A stretch of 64,000 nucleotides of DNA from Emydura subglobosa (GCA_007922225.1 ML680086.1:8683472-8747471), one strand, 5' to 3'. Positions 35,036 to 48,974 are shown, counted from the first letter of the stretch. Notes: generated from the letters alone by a model not told the origin. Numbers and translations: made by a program.

Positions 35036-38000
35036 ACTTTAATTATGAGGGATTGCCTCTGGAGCCTCTTTTTAAAAGTGCATTCTTAGTTGTAGTTTGA
35101 CCGTTTTAACTACCATTGTGAGTAAATTCACTTCCAGGTTATTATCAGAATAATACCTGCATTGTGATCCAAATAATTTTCTAACATCTTTAAACAAAGA
35201 TATGGTGTAGTATATGTGCAAGAAGATGAGCTGATAGAGTGGAAGATAACAGACTTCTGAATAGTAACTTTGAAAATTTGATACAGATTAAACAGTCATC
35301 ACAGTGTGTAAAGATGGAAGAAGAGTGGTGGGGGGGAGTTTATGTATATGAATAAAACTGTTAAGCAATATAGCCTCTGTTTCCTTGTTCCCTTTTTTCC
35401 TGCTAGGTATTCATGTTCTAATTTTTCTAGTTGAAACAGCTGTGGGAATTGAAGCTTATTTATGTATTTTTGAGATTAAACCTCTTTCCCAGCATTTTAA
35501 GAAGAGATGGGATAATAGAAAGGCATTGCCGTATATAGTTTTAAAATTACGTATGTTAAAATAGGTCTGGAGTCTGCTTTAGATTTTAAATATTTAAAAT
35601 CTACCATTCCATTTCCAACCTAACTTTAAAATAAAATAAAATCCAAAAACAAATTATCCTCTTCTTGTGAGGCCTACAAAATCCATTTGTGTTTTCCATC
35701 TTCTGGCTCATTCTGTGGTTAATTTACAAACTCTTCACAGAGATGTGCTGCTATCAATCAGTGATGCTAGTGCCCAGACAAATATATTTTCTATGAAGGG
35801 ATTATAATTGATTAAAATTGTTAAATAAAACCATTCATGTTAATTTAAACCACCTGTTAAAATTCCTCATGTGCTTGTGATATACAATAAATAATTTCAC
35901 TTTCATTCAAAACAAACGAGAAAGACAATGTGTATAAAAGAATAAACTGAAAATGATAATTATCAAATTTATAGATGTGCTATAAACGATACTGTGGACA
36001 TTGTGCTTTTAAATTTGCTTGTCCAGTTCTGTGCTTTTCAATACTCATATTTATCAGTCTGCTGGTCTAGTTTACTTTAGAAGGGAGTGACATTTAGCAC
36101 AGCACATGTACGGGTAGCTGGGAGAAGAACATTTACAGTTGCATACTGTAAATGAGCTTTGCCAACCTACAGAAGAATTATGATGGTATGTGCTTGCTTC
36201 AGAAGGCAAAACAGGATATAATCACAGTTTGCTTGTCAGTCTCAGGAGTTTTCTGGTTTTCCAGTCAAGCAAATGTGTTGGGCTTTTTTTAAGGGTCCAG
36301 ACAGTCCATCTGCTTGGCATCATTCATTTGGCTGTGTTTCGTCAGGCATCTGCACTAATTTGGTGCCCATGTCTGGGGAAAGAAAGGGTAGTGTGCATCC
36401 TACATTTCTTCCTTCTAGAGAAAAAAGTAAATAGGATTCCTGCTTCTTTTTGTAGTGTCTAGAACTTGGGTTGCAGAAGAGAGTTATCGTGTCATGCGGC
36501 TTCCAAAGGGATCATTCAATGTAGATTTGAAAGAAAACCACCTATGATTTTTTCCGGAAGACCCACAGTAAACTGGAAAAGAAAACTTTTGAAAACCTGA
36601 AAATGAGGTTTCCATCCTTGCAGAATTTCTTATTAGTAGCTCTATGCAAACTTTAAGAACATCTGACATTTTTCCATTAAATTCATTAAGTTTTATATAT
36701 GGAAATGTCTACACTTACTGTAGTTAATTCATAGAACAAATCCTAATAAAAATTGACAGGTTTTTTCTGAGGAAACATGACATGGGGACATTAACATTGG
36801 TTATTCATTCAAATTATTTCAAGAATCATACAAAGCTAATACAATGCCTTTTGGAATTTTCACAAAGTTAGAGTATTTTCTTCCAGTTCTTTTATCTGGA
36901 AACACTACTAGCTTCTTCCTCCCTCCCTCACACCTATTTAAACTGTTCCAAAATGTAACTAGGATGTGTTCATTGCCTTGTACATGAATGGAGTTGCTAA
37001 TGTGTTTGTATTTAAACAGTTGGTCCTGAAACAAACATCTTTAATTTCAAACAGAATTTCCATTGAAAAGGAAAAGTCTGGTTTTTTTCTAATGGATTGT
37101 TCAACAACCTGTGTTTTGTTCAAATACAGGTACATATGCTCCAGTCAAGCAGAGGCGGAGCTTGAAAAATTCACCCACTGTTTACCATTGGAAAGTGGGA
37201 GAAGAGAGTAAATGTGCCTTTTCTTTTCCATTAGTTGGGCAGACCTAGGAAAGGGGCATCAAATTTGAAGCTTCACCCATTAGCCAGAACATAATATGAA
37301 AACAGGCACTTCTGACCAGGATCCATTGACATCCTCCTGTTAAAAATCTTACTGCTCTTTTCTTTCTCAGCAGTTAGAAGTTGAAGGGAAGTCTGGGCAT
37401 CTTATTAAGAGGTTCACCTTGGATCTTACTTTTTCTCCATTCTCTTTTTTGTATTGGTTTCTAGCTAATAGATGTCTCGTAAATTTTTAAGTACAAGACT
37501 GAGGAAAGAGAGCCTGTCCTATATTTCAAATAGGCTTGTATAGAGAGGACATAAGAAAAATTAGCATTCACTCTGAAATACCTTTAATCTGATTATCATC
37601 TGTTCTTTTAATTTGTTAACATTGACAGCCATACAAAATGTAACTTTATCATCAAGAACATTTAGAATTTGTGACTCTCAGAAAATTAGTAATTTATTTT
37701 AAATAAATAAGTAGTGAGACAGGCCATTTGTGATTGCTTCTGGTTCACAAGTCTGTCATAGAACTTTTGTCCTGGCTATTATGATTATTGGGTGGCCTTG
37801 GGCAAGTCACTTATAGCTTCTGCATGGTTGTATCTCAGAGCTGAGAATGCAGCTTTGAGCTACTAGCAGAGCACCTGAGGTTTGAACTCTGTTCCTTCAG
37901 CAGTGTGCTACAGACTGGTGGGTCAGCATGAACAGCATACATGAGGCATTGGTGAGCTTCCTTTGAGAGAGTGCATTTCATTAGGACCCTTGGCTATATT

Positions 38001-38413
38001 TGTCAGTGCCTAACCCTTGTGGCAGCTCCTGTTCTCATTTTTTTCCTAAGAAAAACCTCTTATAAACACATTCTGGTAACTGTTACTCCTGGTTGGCTGT
38101 TGGGGTAACAGAATCCAAAAGTTGGAAGTGCTGGTTTGGTTGTTTTTTAAAAACGTAAAGCTTTAAACAAGCTAGGCCATGGTGCCTCAGACATTGTTGC
38201 TCTGCCTTGATAATACGACTGCAACAATTGAGATCTGAGGAACATGAGCTAGCAATCCCCTGGTTTATTCACAGGAAGCAAGATAGATTTTTTTTTTTTT
38301 TTTTTTTCCTTGGTGAGGAGTCTTTAACTGTGAAATCTGTGTCTCACCTTGGTTTGTCATGGTGTAAATCAGTTGACTTCAGGTCCCATTAGAAGGCTTT
38401 TTTTTTCCTCACA

Positions 38414-38642
38414 GGCCTTTTCTATACATTTTGTACTGCTGTAACTATATTGGTTTGGAAACTGACATAGTTGAAGTGGTATAACCCTCTAGTGTGGATG
38501 CAGTTATACTAGTAAAAAGGTGCTTATGTTGGTGTAGCTTAGTTTTACCAGTTTAACTTTGCACACTCTAGGGGAGTTTACTGCTTTAATAATGTTGTTT
38601 TAGAAGCCAGCATAGTTAAAGTGGTACAAAACTGTGTATAAA
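38414..38642 (+). mobile_element. hAT-like MITE, decayed
   Basis: Begins 'aggccttttctatacatttt' and ends near 'acaaaactgtgtataaac'; inner words 'gtggtataaccctctagtgt' and 'gtggtacaaaactg' repeat. Weak inverted ends. Confidence 0.5.
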
Positions 38643-40882
38643 CAATTCTTCAGGCTTCTTTTTGGGTTGGATGTGTGAGCTTTGTGAAGGGAATCAAATG
38701 GGATTGGAAGAAATGTTTTTTACATAGGCCTTAGTGGTTTTTCGTGAACGCACCCGGAGTACTGGATGACACATGTTTAAACAACAAAAATAAAATAATG
38801 CAGTCTTTATTTGTATTCATTGGAATGTACATAGGTATGTATGCCTTGTATATATCCCATAACCATTATCTCCCTGATCCCAACATCCACTTCCACCTAC
38901 TTGGTACTCTGGAATCACTTATGTTGCTGAGCATTTTGCACACACTTCTCCATGGTACATGGAACCCTTTCTGACCATTTTGGCCCTCTGCACTTTTCCT
39001 GAACCTTCCCTCTCTGTTTCAGACAGAAGGGTGTTGCAAATTCGTTAGCTAATCTGTGCTTTGAAGACAGAAAATGTTAAATAGTATTAATGTGTATTGA
39101 CTTGACTTTATTAGCTGACTTTTAAATGTAATAAAACCTTTATTTTAAAGTAGTATTTATTGTATTGTATTTTTTATCCAAGTTCCATTAATGTATCGTG
39201 TCTTTGAATTTAAAAAAAAAAATGGTAAACTGGTTTACAGGCACTTTTTATATCCTAAAAAACATATTTCATAAATCTGCTACTCAGAACCCTCAAACAT
39301 TTTATCCAGGTACTCTTCCCTCAATATGTTTTCAAGCCTACCTTCTGTTTAGGGAAGGAGGAAAGAAATATTTTTATCTTTTGGTATGTTTACTTCAAAT
39401 ATCAAGAGCATAGTGCTTAGTGTAAAGTGCATGTGCTTAGCAAATCCATACTATCTATTAACCTCACTTTTTAACCCGGTAAGATGGAAAGTGGTTTTTT
39501 TTATCCTACAATAGCATCAAATTTATATATATGTAATATAGTGTATGAAGCAACATTTTAAAATGCTTACACTTTCTTAACTATTTAGAATGATTCCTGA
39601 TACAAAGATACAATTTTTATTAAAAAAATGAAAATCAATTTTTTGTCGCTTATTATACACATGCACAGAGTAGCCTGAGGTGCCTTTGTGATTAGATACC
39701 CAATTTCATTGAAGCAAGAATGCAAGTGCTTGTGTGTGGTTAGATACAGCTGACTTGCTCTGGCTCTGTCTTCATTAGGAAAAAAGATGTTAAATTGAGT
39801 TGGCTAAATCAAAGTAGAAGATCTCATGAAGACAACGGTTCATAGTTTTCCCCCCAAGTTAGCACATTGGGTTAGACTTTAACTAGACCTGAAAACTTGT
39901 GTGAAAACTGCAGACTATCTTCACTAGGATTTTACCTTGATTTCAGAATATACTTTTCTCCCCTAGTGCAGATGAGTGTCTTTGATTGGGTCTGTAAGAG
40001 CAGTCTTTCAGAGCAGTAGGGGGAGAAGAGAAGAGAAAATAAAGAAGCTTGGAAGATAGAAGACCAACAAAACTGGCCTATATTTTGGGAGGAGGGCTAG
40101 TCTGCCTTCCTCTTGTGTACATCTCCTTTCTTCATGTATTACTGTTAGTAGTTTAGTCATTAGTGCAGGTTCCTTACTTCAACTGTCTGAATGGGGGCTA
40201 AAGCACTCAGTAATAGGAAAAAGGGCAAGAACCCATCAAATTGAGGAAAGTGACCTGGCCCTCTAATCCACTAGTAAAAACTGTCATTAAGAGAATAAAA
40301 CTCCCAATACTCTAAAAAAGTGTCATCTTCTACTAATTTACAATGCTGCATTGTTTAGTCAATATAGGCCATTTATTATCTTTAGCCCTCTACTTAAAAA
40401 TGGATGAAGTTTTCATAATCTAGAGGAAAAACTTAAAACCAGCATAGGTGTAGACAGTTCGGTGCACTCTTGTATATGGTAATCAATTAAAACTCGTGTC
40501 AGCAAGAAGTTATTTTCATTTTTTTTGAATCTGTTATGGATCTTTATTTCTGCAGTCATTGAATTTTGAACCAGTTAATACCCCATTTTCCAATTTCCTG
40601 CTAGTACAAAAATTGAAGTAGATAAAAATTAAAACATACTTAGAATTAAACAAATTTGTTAAAATGAAAAAAATCAAATGCTTCCTACCTACATGAAATA
40701 AGTGAGATTGGCAAAAGAAACAATGTGCTGTTTTTATGGTTAGAATAGCAAACTTCCAGAGCAACATTACATTTAACATTTTAGAGAATAAAATCTTAGG
40801 CCTGAAAGAATAGCAATAAGCCATAAAAGAGCAATCATTTTTAATTGCTCATCATTTGTGGCTCTAGTCAAACTAATAATTT

Positions 40883-41044
40883 AGGCCTCCATCCTACAGT
40901 CTGAGCCATGTTGATGTATGAAACCCCAGTGACACGTATTGTGTCGACATCAGAATGTAAGAGAGCCTTTGGAGCTCAGTTTTGTGAGGTACTCCTCTGT
41001 TCCTACTGACTACAGAGGAGCTACTTTGCAGGATTGAGCCATTA
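40883..41044 (+). mobile_element. Short MITE with 'atcctgcaa' ends
   Basis: Left 'ggcctccatcctacagtctg' and right 'tttgcaggattgagcc' are imperfect inverted ends of a small family common in sauropsid DNA. About 160 bp. Confidence 0.55.
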
Positions 41045-41665
41045 GAGCTGAAAGGCTTTTATGCCATTATCAATAATTTGAGTTATTGTGCCCTATTAAG
41101 TGTGTTCTGTAATTAAAATTAATTAATGTGAAACATAGCATTTGAGAGAAAATAAAAGCTTGTTTTCCTGTCCACCAAGTGGGACGTGAACGTCTAAACA
41201 AGATTACGTAATCTTAATTGTGATGCTTCAGAGGGGAAAGTGCAATCATAAGCATGTATTCAGTTTATAAGAGTACTCATTGTACTTCACGCACATGATA
41301 TTAAAAGGATTGTTCAGTTTCAAGCATGCTGACAGAAACAATGAAATTGACAGCTAAGGGTGGCCACAAACTGTCTATCATTGTATAGGAAAAAAAATGC
41401 TTATATATAATATCCCTAACTTGGTGGGTTTTGCTAGATGGAGATTTATGCTCCAATTTAACAGAATTTCTTTGCTTTTTTGACATTTCATATCATACTC
41501 ATAACATAATTTATTTTGTATTTTCACTTTTATAACTCCGATCCTCCTTCCCCACCATCAGAGAGAACAAATTCCTGATTCGTTCACATTAAATTAAAAA
41601 CAGTAGCAAGAAAATAAAATGTAGGGGTAACATTTTCAAAAGTTCCATAGTGACTTAGAAGTCTC

Positions 41666-41896
41666 AAGGTTTGTCTACATGGGAAAGTTTTACCAATTGT
41701 TGTGATGTGGGTATGGCAGTATTACCCCATGAGCAGACACTCGCTATAGTATGAACACTGTTTTTCAGTTTAGCCTATGTTGCTTTCGAGGGGTCTTAAA
41801 CTAAACTATAAAAAGACACTCACGCTGGAATAATACTGTCCAAAAAGGCATTTGTACCTGTATAAATGGTAAAACTTTCCCACATAGACAAGGCTT
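41666..41896 (+). mobile_element. hAT-like MITE with 28-bp inverted ends
   Basis: Left 'ttgtctacatgggaaagttt' plus tacca and right complement 'ttgtctatgtgggaaagttt' plus tacca differ by only two bases over the inner 25. About 230 bp, non-coding. Confidence 0.85.
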
Positions 41897-42992
41897 AGTC
41901 AGTTAGGTGCTTTTGTAAACTTTACCCTAGCATTTGTTTTGAAATGATCTAGGATTTGTGAGTGCCTAAGATAACTTTTTGCAAAGTTTTTTCTGAGTAT
42001 CAAAACAAGTCTCATTACTACATTTTGGAAAATTTCTCCGAGGACCCAGTCCTGCAGATGGCTTAGTCCTATGTTGGTACTGGCTCTGTGGCAGTTAGTG
42101 GAATTAAGCAAAAATGAACTGCTGATTTAATCTTTTAAAGCTAATTTAATATATTTACATTTTCATTTTAGCCAAGTTTTGCAATTATTTTATTAAACAT
42201 GCAAAGGGAAGATTGCTTTGAAGAATAACCTATTACAGAAGCAACTAAAGATACTGTACTTAGTGATGAGTGATTGAAGCTCCTAGCTGGCTGGTGGGCG
42301 GGGTGTAGCTATGGCCTTGTATGGGTGGGACTGTTTCTTAGTCTGAGTACTCTGTATAGTGCTGGGTGAACAGAGGTGTGTATGAACTATTACTGATAAT
42401 GAAAGAGTAGAGCTGAGGCAGGCATAAAGACGTGTATAAGCAAACTTTGAGCAGTAAACAGGAAGAGAAGATAACAGTGCTTTGACAGGATTACAGAATC
42501 AAATACGCATACTATACTTACCATAATTAATGACTGAATATATTACTGATTCTAAGGCTTTTTACTTAAAATCTGTGTATGAAGAGCAGGTGAAAGTGGA
42601 GGTGGTAGATCTGTGTATTTTTCCGTTTGTGTGTATAATTTATATGTATAACTATATGCAAATCCGTAAGTACCTTTGCAATAAATTAGTCACACAAAAT
42701 ACAAACCCAGTAGCTTTTACTCACCCATTCACACAAATTAACCAGTCAGATTTATTTAAACTGAAGCAGTACCTCCTCACCTCATGTGCAAATGCCATCC
42801 TTTATTATGCTTCCCCCTCACCAAAAGCCTGCATAAATAAATAGGTCTTGTGCTGTCTTGCAGGTTAATGAATTCAAGCTGTTTGAAATAGAAAATTCAG
42901 AGCAACCTTAGCTATGGAACCATTAGTGCACCTCCATAATAACTGATTGGTTGTGTTACAGCATGCATCAAGACCTGTGAATGAGTGCACTC

Positions 42993-43492
42993 TGGGTATG
43001 TTTTCACAGCAGGATTAACTTGGGTGATCAGCACCTGGATCTGAGGATCCAGGTTAGCCTAGTTGGGGTGTGAGCAGCTATACTGCAAAAGCCACACTAG
43101 AATTACTGCATCCTCCCTGGTGCTGAATTCACCTGTGTGGGCTGTTAGGACTTCTGGGGCATATCCCATGATCCTGTGTGCTGCAGTAAATTGAACCAAT
43201 CTGCTTATTTCCCAGTGACTTGTAGGAGGCCTTGTTTGTCCTTGTGAGCACATGGGAGAAATTTTGTGCAGCCATTAGTTGGTTATCAACACTCGAGTGT
43301 TCTAGCCTGTTCCCTCACTGCAAAGTGGGTGTGGATTACAAGCCTGAATGGAAAGCCCCAGGATGGGCCAGCTAGCTCAGATTGAAAGCACCACTAAATT
43401 CGGGTCAGAGGTTTTTGTGAGCAGGTGGAAGCTGGGCTAGGGGCAACACACAAGTAAGAGACTGGGTTAACTATGCAGTGAAGACACACTCT
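42993..43492 (+). mobile_element. 500-bp MITE
   Basis: Left 'gggtatgttttcacagcagg' then attaact pairs with right 'gttaactatgcagtgaagac'. Within lie inverted words such as 'ctggatctgaggatccaggt'. Non-coding. Confidence 0.65.
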
Positions 43493-43784
43493 GTGTGTGA
43501 GAAACAGTTGGAACAATTCCAAGAGGTCCGAGCACCTAGACACTGACAAGTAACAAAAGGTGAAGACATCTTTTTGAGTAAAAATCATCAACCGTGATAC
43601 CAAATGACTCTTCAGAGAACAAACTGTGCAGCTTGTCTGTAATCTTAAGCAGTTGTATATGAAAGTTGTATAAGGTTCCTTTTTTAATCCAGGAGGGCTA
43701 CATATGCATGAAGTGAATGGTGACTGACTTTTTTAGAGGGACTTGCAGCTGTTGAAGTCACTGGGCTTGTCCAATGGATACAAT

Positions 43785-43860
43785 GATACTGGTCTCCTGT
43801 GTAAAGCACTTTGAGATCTGTGGATGAAAACCACTATATAAGAACTAGGTGGTATTATGT
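43785..43860 (+). repeat. MIR-type SINE tail
   Basis: 'gtaaagcactttgagatctg' and 'tggatgaaaaccactatata' form the 3' tail of the MIR-type SINE. Confidence 0.7.
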
Positions 43861-44668
43861 CATCTAGAGTTTTTAATCTCCGGTTAATTGATAGTTAACT
43901 TGAGGTAGTAAACACCTTTGTGAAGGCTAGTTTGGACATTTGATTTAGTCTACAAATGCTTGCTGATCCTTAAGGTAAAGGATGATCTGTTAACTTGAGG
44001 TAAAAAAGCATAGTGTAGGTGAGCCCATTGGACTTGAATGCAAGTCCTGGGAGAAACCACAGAAGCCTAATTGGAAGGAGCAGAAGAGAAGATACCATCT
44101 GGAACATATTGAGATGACACATGACATAGTTATGGAGGAAGAAAAAATATAATGGAAGAAGAAATAAAACGAGCAGATTGGGGGATGTCTCTGAAATCTT
44201 TCAACCTTGTCACCTGTGAACAGCTATTCTGCTGTTGTGAAGAAGGAGCAGACTATGAATCAACCAAACTCCGATAGTAGCTCAGTCAGTGAATATATGC
44301 ACTAAATTGGAGTCTCGACAAAGAGGAGGCAAGTAATCTTCATAGATTTCTTCATAGAAAGAAATCTGGCACAAGATCGAGTGACCAGATAGGGAGCAGG
44401 ATGCCTGAAGAGGTGTGACAGAAAGGTGGGTTGTATCTTAGGAAGTATCACTAACTCTAGTGGACATGGAAGCAAACACAAGGTTTCAGTGATCTCAAGG
44501 ATGACTTCAAGAATCTGTCGAGAAATAAATATCAGTTTGACAAATAATTTTATCCAATGTCATTCTAGTGCCTACAATGAGCAAATTAAGAAGCCTGATC
44601 TCAATGGATGCACCAGGCTATGGAGAGAACTGATTTTGTAATGGAGCAACTTTTTGGATAGGTAGTAT

Positions 44669-45180
44669 CTGTTAGAGATAAAGAAACAGGGGGACCCAGA
44701 AGTGGATTTGGGTCGACAGTTACCCTTTATTGCCTGCTTGTTCCTCCTCGACGCTGCAAATGAGTGACGGGGTTGGGGGGAGGGGAGTACTTTACAATCC
44801 TTTTATCCATAACAATATGTAAATATATACATTTCCAGCAACTCCCCATAGACCCTTATTTGGTTACATTAACAACTATAAAATGAATGTTAACAACTGT
44901 ATAATGAATACAATTATACCTGCCCCTGTTCATTGTTTACAGAATTACCGTACAGAGCGCAGGCGCATTACCTTGAAAAACTAACATTCTTTAAAATATG
45001 CAAGGGAGGGAAAGAAGATAATGCTTTATTTTCACCAAAGGCCTTGTGCAGGAGGAGAGAGAATTATTTTGATAGACTCATTCCCTGCGCAGTTGGCCAG
45101 GAAAGGAGGAAAAGAAGAGCGAGAACACGACTCTAACTAGAATTTATACCAGTTACCAGAAACAAGGTTTGCCCGTGCCA
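44669..45180 (-). mobile_element. Possible solo LTR of an endogenous retrovirus
   Basis: On the minus strand there are a TATAAA-like U3 area, a polyadenylation signal AATAAA near 44730 and a terminal stretch 'ctgggtccccctgtttc'. This order is typical of an LTR. Possible TG/CA edges at 44669 and near 45180 are not certain. No gag, pol or env coding sequence is adjacent. Confidence 0.4.
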
Positions 45181-45789
45181 TGACCCCATTCCCTGTAGCT
45201 TAGGCCTGACCATTTGTCCAGCTTTAACTCTTTACTCTCATACACTATCCCAGCCATGCTTATGGGATAGTTATTTGGGTTTCTGTGCTTCTTTCCTCCC
45301 TACTCCTTCCATACAGAGTCAGTGGTTCTTGGTTCCATTCAGCCTACTTGCTCAGTATAGATGTATATAAAACGGGAACATGTTAAGGGATGGCATACAT
45401 GTCAGATACAATCTGAAAATTTACAAGTGTGAAACAAGGCTGGGAGGGATTCTGAAACACACATGATGAAGACACAACAGATTCACCCAAGGAGTAAGAA
45501 GTGGTCATTGTGGTTTGTCTGATTTCTGAAAGATCTGAGTGTAAAAAAGAATCCTGTTCTGGAAATGAAAAATGGTGAGGTAACCAAACAATAAAATCCA
45601 GTCGGGCAGCAAAGCTTGGCATGAAAAGAGGAGGGCAGCAAGAAAACAAAATAAGTTGATGCAAGCGCTGAAGGGCTCTTACAAATATTTTTGGGAAAAA
45701 TTAGTAATATTAGAAAGTAGGCCTGTTAATTCCTATTTAAAAATTTGTTCAACGTTAAAAATGTGGATAATTGGAAAATAAGGAGCAAA

Positions 45790-46320
45790 GTCTTTGTAAC
45801 AAAAGCTGTTGATAAAGCAGGTAAAGAAATACTTGAACAATCTGAATATATACAGATAAAAGGTTTGGAGGATAGTATATTCTGCTGTGCCAAAGGAATT
45901 GGCCATTAAATTTACTAAACCTCAAGTTTGTTTGTTTGTTTTGAAAAAGCATAATGAGCTGGAGTAGTACTAGAAAAAAAGTTATCTTGGCAATTACTCT
46001 AATTTTAACTTTGAAACCTGATGATATGAATATTTGTACCATTTTAAAAACTCACTAATCATATAAAGGATAATGAAACCATGAATAGCAAGGAGTAAGG
46101 GATTATAAATCTTGTCAGACTAAGTGCTTTTTGAGATAGAACTACAAAAATAGTGGAAGGAGACTTGGTAGATATTATGTTGGAATTTCAGTAAAGCATT
46201 TGTGTTGCATGAAATCTTGTTCACAGAATTCATTCTTGTTGGCTTGAGCACTGTCATGTATATTGAAAAGTGACCAAATCACTACAAAAAGGGTAATAAT
46301 AAACACCAGTGAAACTAATT
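45790..46320 (+). mobile_element. CR1/L3-like LINE reverse-transcriptase relic
   Basis: Broken plus-strand frames resemble an RT: ELA-KFTKP region at 45897, NHIKDNETMNSKE at 46055 and DLVDIMLEFQ-SI at 46165 (the position of VDIVYLDFSKAF in CR1). Heavily decayed; no intact catalytic motif. Confidence 0.6.
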
Positions 46321-46327
46321 AGGGATA

Positions 46328-46590
46328 AGGACTTGTCTACACTTAAAATGTTAGTGACACAGCTGTGCTACTGTAGTGCTTCAGTGTAGACACTACCTAT
46401 GCCGATGGGAGGGGCTTTCCCATTGCCAAAGATAATCCACCTCCCCAACAGGTGGTATCTAGGTATCGACCTAGCACTGTTCACACGGAGATTTAGGTTG
46501 GCTTAACTATGCCACTTTGGGATATGGATTTTTCACATCCTTGAGCAGCATAGTTATACTGACCTAATTTTCAGGTGTGGAACAGGCCTA
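46328..46590 (-). mobile_element. hAT-like MITE
   Basis: The same family as 7945, inverted: left 'acttgtctacacttaaaatg', right 'tttcaggtgtggaacaggcc', with the internal 'ggatttttcacatccttgag' block. Non-coding. Confidence 0.7.
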
Positions 46591-46654
46591 AATCTATAAG
46601 GTGTCACAAGGGAGAGTCTTGTGTATGTGGGGCAATTGACTAGAATATCTATTG

Positions 46655-46800
46655 GAGGGATGAGGTGGGTGAGGTAAGATATTTTTATTGGACCAACTTC
46701 TGTTGGTGAAAGAGAAAAGCTTTGAAATTTACACAAAGCTGCTCTTCTTTCCCAGACCTGAAGAAGAGCGCTGTGTAAGCTTGAAAGGGTTCCCAAGATG
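46655..46800 (+). repeat. Dispersed repeat ('ggaccaacttctgttggtga')
   Basis: 'gatgaggtgggtgaggtaag', 'ttattggaccaacttctgtt' and 'ctgaagaagagcgctgtgta' are words of a very common turtle repeat, possibly a SINE. A copy lies at 55307. Confidence 0.6.
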
Positions 46801-47359
46801 CAGTCCCTGGGGGGGGAAAAACAACTTTTCTTAAAGCTGACCAATTCTGGCAACCTATTTTTGTTTACAGCTGGAGATCAAGCCAGGGCTGAAATCATTG
46901 CACCGAGGTCTTAAATCCTCAAGTGTTACCCCAACAGAGTGCATGGCATCCACCAGCACTTTGGGGAGAAATCCAATTAAAATATTCTTTGAAGAAGAGT
47001 TTGCTTCTCCCATTTGGCACACTAAGGCCCATGAAATGTGGAAAAAGCTGGATGGCATATTGCTAAAATGAAGTCTGCCTGTAAGGAGTTAGGGGTGTAT
47101 TTTGGGAGGATGTTGGGACAGATGGCAATTTCCTGCAATATCCTGGACGAACCGTATTGAATTAAGCTTTGGGATCCATTGTATTTAAAAATGAAATTGT
47201 TTGTGTTGTTAAAAGATTGTATATAACTTCTCTAGCGGAAGGGGGTATGCTAATGTAATTCCTCCAGTTGTCAGCCATTCGCAGCTTTGTCCTGGAGAGG
47301 GGATTGATTGTCTGGCTGATTACCTGTTTGCGGCCTCTTCACAGTTTCAGAATGGGTTG

Positions 47360-47530
47360 TCTAGAGGTCTGGTCTACGCTAAGAAATTAGGTTGACCTAG
47401 CTATGTTGTTCGGGGGTGTGAAAAATCCACTCCTCAAAGCGGCATAGTTAAGGTGACCTAACCTCTGGTGTAGACGGTAGTAGATGGATGGAAGAACTCT
47501 TCCATTGACCAAGCTTCCACCTCTGAGACT
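47360..47530 (+). mobile_element. hAT-like MITE fragment
   Basis: 'ggtctggtctacgctaagaa' start and 'gtgtgaaaaatccactcctc' core are as in the element at 7945; the far end is missing. Confidence 0.6.
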
Positions 47531-47639
47531 GGCTTGAAGAGCTGAGAATGGGTATGTTTGACACACATCAGAAACTCTCCAGTACTGGGGAATGGGGAAA
47601 GGGAACACCCAGTACCATGAATGAAGCAGTTCACAAGTC

Positions 47640-48056
47640 TCAGGGCATATCTACACTACAAAATGAAGTCGATTTAAGTTATGTTGATGTACAGCCGCCG
47701 CAGTAATTAAATCAGTTTCGTATGTCCACACTAGCACCTTCTGTCAGTGGTGTGCGTTCTCACCAGGCGCGGTTGCACTGGCTGTCGGCATGCAGGCATT
47801 GTGAGGCACTGACAGTGAGAGCCCCACTGCCCAGGGCTCCGGCTCTCAACCAGAACAGTCAACGCAGTGTTTACATCGAGTCAACCTAACTACAGCAACC
47901 TAAATGCTATGCCTCTCGCGGATGTAGAGTTATTAGGTTGGTGTAATGGGAGACTTACATCAGTGCAAGCAGCATTATAGTGTAGATACTTACAGAGTTA
48001 GGTCAGTGTAAGCTGCCTTATGTTGACCTAAAACTGTAGTGTAGACCAGACCTCAG
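47640..48056 (+). mobile_element. hAT-like MITE, near complete
   Basis: Left 'catatctacactacaaaatg' and right complement 'tggtctacactacagttt' form the ends; inside are 'gtacagccgccgcagtaatt' and a GC-richer centre. About 415 bp. I recall this family as abundant in turtles. Confidence 0.8.
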
Positions 48057-48974
48057 AGTTATTGTTTCAGGCTGTATTCATCTCCATTGGCCCCTTCAGT
48101 TGTATCTCAACAAAAATCAATGTAGAAGATAGACTATTTGGGTAAAAAGGGCTGGGAGGAGAACCACACCTAATTTCTAACAGCATGTGGATGAGCATAA
48201 TATAAATACCAAGATACATATATTTTTGTCCACTACCACAATAAAGATCATTAATAAGAGTCCAGAGCAGTCTGTCTTCCATGTCCAGGTCTTTATACCA
48301 AATTGGATGGGGAAAGGGAAATCTGAGGATTGCCGGAGGTGCTACAGTTGCTTTACCATCTTCAGAGAAAAGGCAAGTGAGGGACATTGATGACTGCATA
48401 AATTGTCAACATCCAGGGTGATTTCTTGTGTATATTGAACCAGTCTCCTTTTTAGACACTTTGGTGCTTTCCCCTCTTGAAAGGAAACATTGAAAACATC
48501 TCATTATTAATCCCAGGATTCTCCCCAGCTAGATTTAACAAGTCATAAGGGTCATAACTTTAATTTGTAGGTTGCAGTCCCAATCCTCCCTAGAGCATCT
48601 GAGCGTAAATTTGCGGAAATTCAACTAGGGAATTTATCATAGCTGTGTCTCTGCCCTCAAAATGGATCTGTTTTCATGGACGCAGCGTTTGTGTAAATCT
48701 GATAAGTACTGTCTGACAAAATAGGTTGAAAATTTTTGCAATAAGAAAGCTTAACTTGTTTCTGCATGAAGACAAGTCAAGTTCCCTCTATTAGCAACTG
48801 ACCTGGATTAACACAATTAACTGTATATAGGCTCCCTGTCAATGTACCTTGGAAAGTGGTCTCCTCCACTGCCCATCATGAGATGGATTGAAGAACCCAA
48901 GTCCTTACAGACCACCCCCCATGCTTACCTGTATATTGCCAGATTATGGCAACAATGCAGCACTTTCAGCCATC

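Noticed and set aside
43865..44665. Purine-rich stretch with a 71-codon frame at 44426
   Set aside because: No recognisable domain, no splice context, and stops on all sides; left as unassigned intron.
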